A DNA stretch of 64,000 nucleotides from JAVWMQ01 sp036646055 (lineage in GTDB: Bacteria > Bacillota > Clostridia > Peptostreptococcales > Anaerovoracaceae). Made by a program: the position numbers and the translations under genes. This document shows positions 43,781-51,327 of this stretch, one piece after another (the first letter of the stretch is position 1; each line of letters starts with the position of its first letter). The stretch covers positions 124,001 through 188,000 of the forward strand of contig JAVXMY010000002.1 in NCBI GenBank assembly GCA_036646055.1. The letters run 5' to 3'. The notes below the pieces were generated by a model. The model ran no database searches and was not told where the DNA came from. It worked only from the letters and a program-made list of their open reading frames with translations.

Positions 43781-45043
43781 TTATGCGAATCTAATCATTA
43801 GATATACTGTTGATATTATAATAGAAATTATCATCATTGGAAATCCGACCTGCAAAAATGCTTTGAAGCTTATAGGATGTCCATGCTTACCTGCAATACC
43901 CGAAAGTACTACATTTGCTGATGCTCCAATTAATGTTCCGTTTCCACCAAGGCATGCACCTAGGGATACTGCCCACCATAGCGGCATTACATCCATTCCG
44001 CTTTGGCCCATTGCCATAATTAATGGTATTAATGTGGCAACAAATGGTATATTGTCTAGAATTGAAGATAAAAGTGCTGAAGCCCAAAGTAAAATTATCA
44101 TTGTCATTACCGCTTTGCCGTCTGTTACTCCTATAATAACTTGAGCTAGCTGATCTACAACTCCAGTTTCAACTAATCCGCCTACTACTACAAATAATCC
44201 TGTGAAGAATATTATTGTTGTCCATTCTACTTCTTCTATTATTTCATCTACATCTTGCTTGCCAATTACTAACATAATGGCTGCAGCTGCCAATGCAACT
44301 GTTGCAGATTCAATTCCAAGTTTGGCGTGAAATACAAATCCTAGAGCTACTAAAGCTATCATAATAATACTTTTGAACATTAACGTTCTATCTACAATGG
44401 CTTTTTTCTCATCCATTTCCATTACTCTTGCAATGTTGCTGTCTTTTACTACTAGCTTTCGCCCATATACAAATTTTGCGCATAGGCAAAGTACAATCAA
44501 AATTATTACTACTGCTGGTCCTGTATTTAACATAAAGTCCATAAAGCTTAATCCTGCCGCACTTCCTATCATAATATTAGGTGGGTCACCAATTAATGTG
44601 GCTGTACCTCCTATATTAGAAGCTAATATCTGAGTTAATAAAAAGGGAATAGGGTCTAATCCCAATACTCTGGCGATGGCGATTGTCATAGGTCCAATCA
44701 AAAGTACTGTTGTTACATTATCTAAAAATGCTGAGAATATTGCTGTAATTATTATAAACGCCAACATGATTTTCCAGGGATCTCCCTTGGCTAGTTTTGC
44801 TGCTTTGATAGATACGTATTCAAAAATTCCTGAACACTTGACTACTGCAACAAATAGCATCATTCCTATAAGTACACCTATTGTATTAAAATCAATATAA
44901 CCCACACTTGTTTTTACAGTAAGAACATGGGTTAAAAGTAGAACCACTGCACCAGCTATTGCTACTGCGGCTCTATGTATTTTTTCTGCTGTTATTAAAA
45001 TAATAACTGCCAAAAAAGTTATAATTGCTATTGTCTGTGACAT
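43781..45043 (-). CDS. ArsB/NhaD-superfamily permease
   Basis: A 420-residue ion transporter with about eleven helices. The signature DNVTTVLLIGPMTIAIA and the ASNIGGTATLIGDPPNIMIG stretch define the ArsB/NhaD/P-protein group (ion transporter superfamily). Substrates in this group include arsenite, Na+/H+ and dicarboxylates. No arsR or arsA is nearby, so an arsenite role is not supported. The start is at ATG 45043 after AGGAGG rather than the upstream TTG frame. Confidence 0.9.
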   Translation of the reverse strand: MSQTIAIITFLAVIILITAEKIHRAAVAIAGAVVLLLTHVLTVKTSVGYIDFNTIGVLIGMMLFVAVVKCSGIFEYVSIKAAKLAKGDPWKIMLAFIIITAIFSAFLDNVTTVLLIGPMTIAIARVLGLDPIPFLLTQILASNIGGTATLIGDPPNIMIGSAAGLSFMDFMLNTGPAVVIILIVLCLCAKFVYGRKLVVKDSNIARVMEMDEKKAIVDRTLMFKSIIMIALVALGFVFHAKLGIESATVALAAAAIMLVIGKQDVDEIIEEVEWTTIIFFTGLFVVVGGLVETGVVDQLAQVIIGVTDGKAVMTMIILLWASALLSSILDNIPFVATLIPLIMAMGQSGMDVMPLWWAVSLGACLGGNGTLIGASANVVLSGIAGKHGHPISFKAFLQVGFPMMIISIIISTVYLMIRFA

Positions 45044-45261
45044 TAGGCTCCTCCTTCCATAATTAACAAGTCTACCACTTTTAATTTGCAAGTCAACACC
45101 TTTTAGTAAGAATTAATTTTATTTGCATATTAAATTCACTACAATTCTATTTACTTCCTTATTAGTACATAATTAGTACCTGGATTTTTACCTACATTAC
45201 TGTATTCATAACTGGATTAGAACTGCAAATTTCTCTATTATTTTGCAATAAGTAATAAAAT

Positions 45262-45288
45262 AGACTGCCCTATTTAATAGAGCAGTCT
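45262..45288. terminator. Terminator after AGCS copy 3
   Basis: AGACTGC/GCAGTCT with an inner CTATT/AATAG dyad, 13 bp beyond the stop. AT-rich on both sides. Confidence 0.8.
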
Positions 45289-45300
45289 TGACTTTTTTAA

Positions 45301-46710
45301 TTATTTCCAGCAGTCTGTGTTGTCTAGACCGATGTTAGCAGCTTTGAATTTAGGATCTTTGCCTTCCTTCTTTTGCTTGCAGTAATCGTCTAATGCCCTT
45401 ACAGCAATTCCGCCAAGTAGTATCATTGCAACGATGTTAACTGTAGCCATTAAGCCCATTAATACGTCAGCTAGATTCCATGCAGTTGTTAAGTCAACCT
45501 GTGCTCCTATGAATACCATTGCAACAGCAGCTATTTTAAATACTAACATTGCTGTTTTGTTGCCTGAAATAAACTTCATATTAAATTCAGCATAGAAGTA
45601 GTTACCAATTACAGATGTTGAAGCAAATAGAACAATACAAACTGTTACGAAATGAACTCCAGCTCCACCGAACTGTCCTCTTAATGCTTCCTGTACAAAT
45701 GGAATACCATTTAATAATTCTCCATTTGCATCTAGTGCTCCAGTTGGACCAGCTAGTAAAGCAATGAATGCTGTTGTTGAACAAATTACGATTGTATCAA
45801 TAAATACAGATAAAACCTGTACTAATCCCTGTTTAACTGGGTGAGATACGTCAGCAGCAGCTGCCGCATTAGGTGCAGAACCCATACCCGCTTCATTTGA
45901 GAATAATCCTCTCTTGATTCCGATTACCATACAAGAACCTGCGAATCCGCCGAAGATAGCTTTGAAGTCAAATGCTGCGTCTACCATTGTGCTCATTGCG
46001 TTTGGTAGTTTGTCTAAGTTTGAGAAGAAGATTATTAAACCTACTCCAATATATAATGTAGCCATTACCGGTACAACGATTGATGAAATCTTACCGATTA
46101 GGTGTGATCCACCAAAGAATGAAATTGCAGCGAATATCGCTAGAATTCCACCAATAATCATTGGGGCTGCTGTTTCGTTAAAGTTTGGAATGTATGTGCT
46201 AAAAGCTGATGTTAGTGTGTATGACTGTAGTCCGTTAAATCCAAATGCAAATGTTAAGATTAACAGAATAGAGAATACAACTCCAAGCCATCTCATTCCC
46301 AAGGCTCTCTGAATGTAGTAAGAAGGACCACCTTTGAAAATTGTTCCGTCTTTTTCTTTGTAAATTTGTGCAAGTGTACTTTCAACAAATGCTGATGCTG
46401 AACCAATAATAGCCATGATCCACATCCACATTACAGCTCCAGGTCCTCCAAGAACAATAGCTGTTGTTACACCAGCGATATTACCTGTTCCAACTCTTGA
46501 TGCTGTTGCAATCATAAGTGCCTGGAAAGATGAAATACTGCCTTCTGCTCCTTTTTCCGTCAAAACTCTAAATGAGTCGCCGAATAATCTTACCTGAACA
46601 AACTTAGTTCTAATAGTAAAGTATACCCCTACTGCAATTAATGCAATAATAAGGAACTTACTATATAGAAAGTCATTGGCTTGTCCCAAAAACTCGTTAA
46701 ATAAATCCAT
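45301..46710 (-). CDS. Sodium:alanine/glycine symporter, AGCS family (copy 3)
   Basis: A 469-residue Na+-coupled amino-acid importer with about ten helices. SRVGTGNIAGVTTAIVLGGPG and GIKRGLFSNEAGMGSAPNAAAA are the family signatures. AAAAGGAG precedes the ATG. It is monocistronic, with a terminator-like hairpin in its own leader about 75 bp before the start. Confidence 0.93.
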   Translation of the reverse strand: MDLFNEFLGQANDFLYSKFLIIALIAVGVYFTIRTKFVQVRLFGDSFRVLTEKGAEGSISSFQALMIATASRVGTGNIAGVTTAIVLGGPGAVMWMWIMAIIGSASAFVESTLAQIYKEKDGTIFKGGPSYYIQRALGMRWLGVVFSILLILTFAFGFNGLQSYTLTSAFSTYIPNFNETAAPMIIGGILAIFAAISFFGGSHLIGKISSIVVPVMATLYIGVGLIIFFSNLDKLPNAMSTMVDAAFDFKAIFGGFAGSCMVIGIKRGLFSNEAGMGSAPNAAAAADVSHPVKQGLVQVLSVFIDTIVICSTTAFIALLAGPTGALDANGELLNGIPFVQEALRGQFGGAGVHFVTVCIVLFASTSVIGNYFYAEFNMKFISGNKTAMLVFKIAAVAMVFIGAQVDLTTAWNLADVLMGLMATVNIVAMILLGGIAVRALDDYCKQKKEGKDPKFKAANIGLDNTDCWK

Positions 46711-46781
46711 TATTTTCTCCTTTTATTTTTTCTCAAAATAACATATAATATTTTTATTCCTATTAATGTGCATTACTACAA

Positions 46782-46807
46782 CAAAAAACGCGCATTCCAG
46801 CGTGTTT
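46782..46807 (-). terminator. Leader terminator-like hairpin upstream of AGCS copy 3
   Basis: On the minus strand AAACACGC-loop-GCGCGTTT followed by a T-run (46788-46782). It lies between divergent genes, so it can only act on a transcript that starts in the leader of the AGCS gene. Confidence 0.6.
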
Positions 46808-46840
46808 CCATAGAGTACCTGCCCTCTTCTAGGATAAATC

Positions 46841-46873
46841 GCAAACTTAGTTTGCAGCATTTTTGTTGTTTTT
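46841..46873 (+). other. Hairpin with T-rich tail upstream of the mutase gene
   Basis: GCAAAC-TTA-GTTTGC followed by AGCATTTTTGTTGTTTTT on the plus strand, about 75 bp before the mutase ATG. It may be a weak attenuator of the mutase leader or a chance hairpin. Confidence 0.4.
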
Positions 46874-46947
46874 ACTAGAAAACAATCAAAAACACTTTAG
46901 TGAGTTAAAATAAATCTCACACTTTAATTTACCACAAAGGAGACAAA

Positions 46948-48615
46948 ATGACAAGTTTAAATTATCTGCAAAATGGCAGTGATATAAGAGGAATCGCCCT
47001 TAACGGCGTTGAAGGAGAGGTTCCAAACCTAACAATGAAAGAAGCTGTAGAGTTAACTAAGGGCTTCTTAATGCACATGGTTGCTAAAACTAATAAATCA
47101 CCGGTTACCATGAAATTTGCAATTGGCCGAGACCCAAGACTTTCCGGTCCAGGTCTTAAAAATGCTGTTTATTCAACACTTGAAGCTTATGGTGCTGAAG
47201 TTTTAGACTGCGGTCTTGCCTCAACTCCAGCAATGTTTATGTCTACAGTTTTCGAAGAGTTTGATTGCGATGGTGCAATTATGATTACAGCAAGCCACCT
47301 TCCATTTAACCGTAATGGATTTAAATATTTTGATAGAGAAGGCGGTTTTAATAAGTCTGATATTTCTAAAATAATCCAGTTTGCTGAAGCAGTTGCTTTA
47401 GAATCTGCATCTAGTGGCTGCGCAAGTTGTTCAGCTTGTGGAGGCGGCTGCGGCGATTCAGGTGCTGGTGGCTGTGGGGATACAGGTGCTGGTAGCTGCG
47501 GAGTTCCTACTCAGGTGTCTGAAACTGATGTTTTTGGGGATATTCACATTCTTCCAGTTTACGGTGAGCCTGCTCCATTAATGGCCAGGTACACTAAACA
47601 TCTTCGTGATATTATCGTCAAAGAAACTGGTATGGATAAGCCCTTTGCCGGTATGAAAATTGTAGTTGATGCTGGTAATGGCGGAGGCGGATTCTTCGCT
47701 AGTGATGTCCTTGAGCCTTTGGGTGCTGATGTTTCTGACAGCCAGTTTTTAATTCCAAATGGAACTTTCCCAAATCATATGCCAAATCCTGAAGACAAGG
47801 AAGCTATTGCTTCACTAAAAAAACAGGTCCTAGAAACAGGTGCTGATTTTGGTTTAATTTTCGATACTGATGTTGACAGGTCTTCAGCAGTTGATAAAAA
47901 CGGCCGAGAAATTTCAAGAAATGGTATTGTTGCAATGGCCGCTGCTTTGGTTGCTGAATCAAATCCAGGTTCAACTATTGTTACAGACAGCATTACCTCT
48001 GACCAATTAACTGAGTTTATTGAAGGCAAACTTGGTCTTAAACACTTAAGATTTAAGCGCGGCTACAAAAACGTTATTAATAAATCAATTGAATTAAATA
48101 ATAATGGCATAGAAAGTCCTCTAGCCATTGAAACTTCAGGTCACGCAGCCCTTAAGGAAAACTTCTTCCTTGATGATGGCGCATACCTAGCTACTAAGAT
48201 TTGCATTAAGGCAGCAAACCTTGCCAAAGAAGGTAAAACTCTAGATCAGCTTATTGCCGACCTAGAAGACCCAATAGAAGCAGAAGAAGTTCGTCTTCCA
48301 ATTACCTGTGAAGATTTCGGCCCATTTGGCGACCAACTTCTTCAAGACATAGTTCTATGGCTCAAAGACGGACAGGAAGGCCTTAGCCTTGTAACTCCAA
48401 ACTTTGAAGGGGTGCGTATCAATTTTGCCTCTGGCTATGGAGACGGCTGGTGCTTACTTCGTAAGTCCCTTCACGATCCAATTATGCCCCTTAACATAGA
48501 ATCAAACACCAAGGGCGGTGTCAAAGTAATTGCAACTAAGTTCCTAGAACTACTAAGTGAATACCCAGCCCTAGACACAACCAAATTAGTAGAACTAACC
48601 CAACCACAGAACTAA
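46948..48615 (+). CDS. Phosphomannomutase/phosphoglucomutase with Cys-rich insertion
   Basis: A 555-residue alpha-D-phosphohexomutase that interconverts hexose 1- and 6-phosphates. The phosphoserine is S116 in ITASHLPFNRNG (TASHNP motif), the metal loop is DTDVDRSS, and the sugar-binding GHAALKENFF and C-terminal phosphate-binding domain are present. Between residues ~156 and 185, after domain 1's active-site segment, there is an inserted Gly/Ser/Cys stretch with six cysteines (158, 161, 164, 168, 176, 184). Enzymes of this family do not normally have this. AAAGGAG precedes the ATG. Confidence 0.92.
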   Translation: MTSLNYLQNGSDIRGIALNGVEGEVPNLTMKEAVELTKGFLMHMVAKTNKSPVTMKFAIGRDPRLSGPGLKNAVYSTLEAYGAEVLDCGLASTPAMFMSTVFEEFDCDGAIMITASHLPFNRNGFKYFDREGGFNKSDISKIIQFAEAVALESASSGCASCSACGGGCGDSGAGGCGDTGAGSCGVPTQVSETDVFGDIHILPVYGEPAPLMARYTKHLRDIIVKETGMDKPFAGMKIVVDAGNGGGGFFASDVLEPLGADVSDSQFLIPNGTFPNHMPNPEDKEAIASLKKQVLETGADFGLIFDTDVDRSSAVDKNGREISRNGIVAMAAALVAESNPGSTIVTDSITSDQLTEFIEGKLGLKHLRFKRGYKNVINKSIELNNNGIESPLAIETSGHAALKENFFLDDGAYLATKICIKAANLAKEGKTLDQLIADLEDPIEAEEVRLPITCEDFGPFGDQLLQDIVLWLKDGQEGLSLVTPNFEGVRINFASGYGDGWCLLRKSLHDPIMPLNIESNTKGGVKVIATKFLELLSEYPALDTTKLVELTQPQN

Positions 48616-48621
48616 CCCACC

Positions 48622-48665
48622 GTAAGCCCAGCCAGGAAATACCTAGCTCCTTATGCTGGGCTTAC
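48622..48665 (+). terminator. Hairpin after the mutase gene
   Basis: GTAAGCCCAGC/GCTGGGCTTAC, 11 bp with a 22-nt loop. Its right arm lies at the start of direct repeat A. No T-run follows, so it may be an inefficient terminator. Confidence 0.5.
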
Positions 48666-49135
48666 AACTAAAAAAATAGGTGCGATTTCTTGTTTCTGAG
48701 AATATCGTACTATTTTTTTAACCAATTTATTCCAAATCCCAGGTACGATATTCTGTTACATAGAAAATCGTATCTAACCCTCTATTTTTGCTTCTAAAAC
48801 CTCTATTCTTCCGTACGATTTCTTATTTCTGAGAATATCGTATCCAACTCAGCCCTAGTTTTTAGTACGATATTTTCCATACTTAAATATCGTACTAAAA
48901 AAGAAGGATATTATCTTCTCTACCCTGGCATTTCGGCATTTATAGACTTTCTCAAGTAGCCAATTCACCCTTTAGACGGAACATTTCCCTTTTAGCAGGT
49001 TTATTCGTAGTACGATTTTCTCAAAAAGCAAATATCGTACTACAAAAAAAGAATATTTTTCTCTCATCAACCATAAATCTGGCTTTGGAAAATTTTCGCA
49101 GGCCTAAAATCCTATAAATAGAGAGATTCTTTTGA
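48649..49135. repeat. Long direct repeat A with five 31-nt palindromic units
   Basis: About 487 bp nearly identical to repeat B at 50216-50703; a handful of substitutions and one 1-nt indel were seen. Inside are five units of exactly 31 nt, GTACGAT-N17-ATCGTAY, at 48680-48710 (left arm GTGCGAT), 48743-48773, 48813-48843, 48865-48895 and 49010-49040. Half-sites agree on GTACGATWTTYT. Spacers between units are 32, 39, 21 and 114 nt. There is no ORF. It forms the left flank of the nuclease gene. Confidence 0.92.
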
Positions 49136-49182
49136 GGCCGGTTTTCTTTTTGGAATTTCTTAACATTTTATACAGAATTATA

Positions 49183-49235
49183 TTGACATTTATATTCTTT
49201 TGATGTAAATTTATGGTATTAGAAATATGTATAAT
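49183..49235 (+). promoter_or_regulatory. Promoter of the nuclease-like gene
   Basis: TTGACA (49183-49188), 17-bp spacer, TAAATT (49206-49211). A second TATAAT (49230-49235) lies just before the AGGGAG ribosome site. Both are outside the repeat. Confidence 0.6.
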
Positions 49236-49251
49236 TAGGGAGACAACCACT

Positions 49252-50055
49252 ATGATAAACATACCTATAGACTTTGAGCGTTATTTGACCGAATTAAAAA
49301 CACAATTCAAAAAAGACACATACGAATATGCCAGTTTACCTACTGGCCATATTAGGATTCTTAAGGGCTACACATACAACGTTGAATATGTTAAGTCCTT
49401 CGACAAGGAGGATCAACCAATTTACCTAACTAAAAAGAAAAGTATCAACAAAAATGAAAAGCTTATTAAAGAATTAGTTAGAAGTAGTTTTTTGAAGAGA
49501 ACCCTTGATATAGAAGAAAAACTAATTGAACATATCGAAAAAGTAAATAAATACAACTCTCTCTTAGAGGCACAAAAGATCATTGATAGTATGCCTACCA
49601 GTTATAGAAAATTCTCCATTGAGTACTTTTTGCCCGATACTCGAGACACTAGCCAATGGGAACTTGAGGAATATCCCATTAACGAAAACTATCCGGAAAG
49701 TCTCGCATATTTGACTGATAAGAAGCACTACGTTAGAAGTAAAAGTGAGTGCACCTTAGCCAACAAATTATATCATCTTGAAATACCTTATCGATATGAG
49801 GCGCCTGTTGAAATTCAAGGCATTACCTACCGCCCAGACTTTACAATTATGCGGAAACGTGATGGTAAAATTATTTATTGGGAGCACTTTGGCAATACAC
49901 ACGAACCTGCATATGTAAAATCTTTGCAAAGCAAAATGAACAAATTTATTGAGTCTGGTCTTCTATTGCCTTGGGATAATTTGATTGTCACATATGAATA
50001 TCACATTAAATATCCAGGCATAGTGGATGAAATAATCAATAGTCTGCTACTTTAG
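49252..50055 (+). CDS. Predicted PD-(D/E)XK-type nuclease-like protein between direct repeats
   Basis: A 267-residue soluble protein. Residues ~5-140 are Lys/Glu-rich and helical with no known motif. The C-terminal part has RSKSECTLANKLY, then YRPDFTI and, after a turn, IIYWEHFG. Glu...PDF...E-x-H is a pattern seen in restriction-endonuclease-like domains of some Firmicutes helicase and stand-alone proteins. Start at 49252 (MINIPIDF) after AGGGAG; the longer frame from 49213 runs over the promoter. No methylase, helicase or transposase is nearby. Function is inferred from motif order only. Confidence 0.65.
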   Translation: MINIPIDFERYLTELKTQFKKDTYEYASLPTGHIRILKGYTYNVEYVKSFDKEDQPIYLTKKKSINKNEKLIKELVRSSFLKRTLDIEEKLIEHIEKVNKYNSLLEAQKIIDSMPTSYRKFSIEYFLPDTRDTSQWELEEYPINENYPESLAYLTDKKHYVRSKSECTLANKLYHLEIPYRYEAPVEIQGITYRPDFTIMRKRDGKIIYWEHFGNTHEPAYVKSLQSKMNKFIESGLLLPWDNLIVTYEYHIKYPGIVDEIINSLLL

Positions 50056-50080
50056 CCGTTTAAACCTACGCAACCCAATA

Positions 50081-50187
50081 GGCGCGGGCGCAGGTTCAGG
50101 CGCGGGCGCAGGTTCAGGCGCGGGCGCAGGTTCAGGCGCGGGCGCAGGCGCGGGTTCAGGTTCGGGCGCAGGCGCAGGTTCAGGTTA
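50081..50187. repeat. GC-rich minisatellite, 18-bp unit
   Basis: About four full copies of GGCGCGGGCGCAGGTTCA plus shortened variants, starting 26 bp after the nuclease gene stop. It is far GC-richer than the ~35% GC surroundings. In the +1 frame relative to the nuclease gene it would encode Gly-Ala-Gly-Ala-Gly-Ser repeats ending in TAA, without its own start codon. Confidence 0.92.
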
Positions 50188-50215
50188 ATTTGAATCCGGC
50201 ATTTTTCTATTATCG

Positions 50216-50703
50216 CCTTAAGCTGGGCTTACAACTAAAAAAATAGGTACGATTTCTTGTTTCTAAGAATATCGTACCTATTTTTTTAACCAATTTATTC
50301 CAAATCCCAGGTACGATATTCTGTTACATAGAAAATCGTATCTAACCCTCTATTTTTGCTTCTAAAACCTCTATTCTTCCGTACGATTTCTTATTTCTGA
50401 GAATATCGTATCCAACTCAGCCCTAGTTTTTAGTACGATATTTTCCATACTTAAATATCGTACTAAAAAAGAAGGATATTATCTTCTCTACCCTGGCATT
50501 TCGGCATTTATAGACTTTCTCAAGTAGCCAATTCACCCTTTAGACGGAACATTTCCCTTTTAGCAGGTTTATTCGTAGTACGATTTTCTCAAAAAGCAAA
50601 TATCGTACTACAAAAAAAGAATATTTTTCTCTCATCAACCATAAATCTGGCTTTGGAAAATTTTCGCAGGCCTAAAATCCTATAAATAGAGAGATTCTTT
50701 TGA
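50216..50703. repeat. Long direct repeat B with five 31-nt palindromic units
   Basis: Second copy of the ~487-bp repeat in the same orientation. Units lie at 50247-50277, 50311-50341, 50381-50411, 50433-50463 and 50578-50608, all 31 nt. The first unit is intact here (GTACGAT) where copy A has GTGCGAT. Homology stops within a few bases at both ends, so repeat boundaries are sharp. No ORF. Confidence 0.92.
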
Positions 50704-50773
50704 AATCAACCCTATAACATGTGGAGGAGCCCTACCTAAAATGCAGTTTTTTTATTTACGCAAATATGTAAAA

Positions 50774-50812
50774 AAAGAATAAGATAAATTCCATAGATTT
50801 ATCTTATTCTTT
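50774..50812 (-). terminator. Terminator of the feo operon
   Basis: Perfect 16-bp stem AAAGAATAAGATAAAT/ATTTATCTTATTCTTT with a 7-nt loop and a T-run on the minus strand, about 90 bp after the small Cys-rich protein gene. Confidence 0.92.
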
Positions 50813-50901
50813 AGATTGTATTAATTATATCAGTTATTTTTGTATTAAAATTTCATTTGGAGTATAAGCTTATAAATTACTTATTTATTTCTGCCACAGC
50901 C

Positions 50902-51120
50902 TTAATGGTTGTGGTAGTTAGCATGATCTGCCTCTTCAGCATCACAGTTACAATTGCTGTGCTCATCGGTATGAGTGTCACTACAACTGCTACAGCTGCT
51001 GCAACTACCTCCGGCAGAGCATCCAATGCACTTGGTGCCTTTTTTCTTTTCTTTTACAATGTATCCTATGGCTAAGACTACTATTAGTAGAACTATGCCA
51101 CCGACTATTAAATTTCCCAT
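50902..51120 (-). CDS. FeoB-associated Cys-rich membrane protein
   Basis: A 72-residue protein: one N-terminal membrane helix (residues ~4-21), a Lys-rich turn, then a cysteine cluster (KCIGCSAGGSCSSCSSC) and a His/Asp/Cys-rich tail ending in HNH. This is the arrangement of the small proteins that accompany FeoB in Firmicutes, proposed to help ferrous iron transfer. AAGGAGG precedes the ATG. It is separated from feoB by a GC-rich repeat array. Confidence 0.88.
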   Translation of the reverse strand: MGNLIVGGIVLLIVVLAIGYIVKEKKKGTKCIGCSAGGSCSSCSSCSDTHTDEHSNCNCDAEEADHANYHNH

Positions 51121-51138
51121 TTTCTTTCCTCCTTACGG

Positions 51139-51288
51139 GCTCCAAAGCGCGGGCGCTGGTTCCGTTAGCGCGGGCGCTGGTTCCGAAGCGCAGGCGTTGA
51201 TTCCAAAGCGCGGGCGTTGCTCCCAAAGCGCGGGCGCTGCTTCCAAAGCGCGGGCGCTGGTTCCGAAGCGCGGGCGCAGGCGCGGGTG
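51139..51288. repeat. GC-rich minisatellite, ~20-bp unit, between feoB and its small partner
   Basis: About seven imperfect units of the type TTCCAAAGCGCGGGCGCTGG. The core GCGCGGGCGC is shared with the 18-bp array at 50081-50187, so the two arrays are related. It lies in the transcript between feoB and the small Cys-rich gene. ORFs read through it are low-complexity artefacts. Confidence 0.9.
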
Positions 51289-51327
51289 TCAGTTTTGATA
51301 CGACAGCTTACAAAGATCGGCTCAGAG

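Noticed and set aside
46782..46870. Glycine riboswitch upstream of AGCS copy 3
   Set aside because: The conserved glycine-aptamer core sequences are not present; only hairpins are visible.
48680..49040. CRISPR array made of the repeated GTACGAT units
   Set aside because: Units are palindromic with variable 17-nt cores, the conserved parts are the arms, spacers are irregular (21-114 nt) and identical in the second copy, and no cas genes are present.
48649..50703. Insertion sequence with transposase
   Set aside because: The flanks are direct repeats rather than terminal inverted repeats and the only gene shows no DDE, HUH or recombinase motif.
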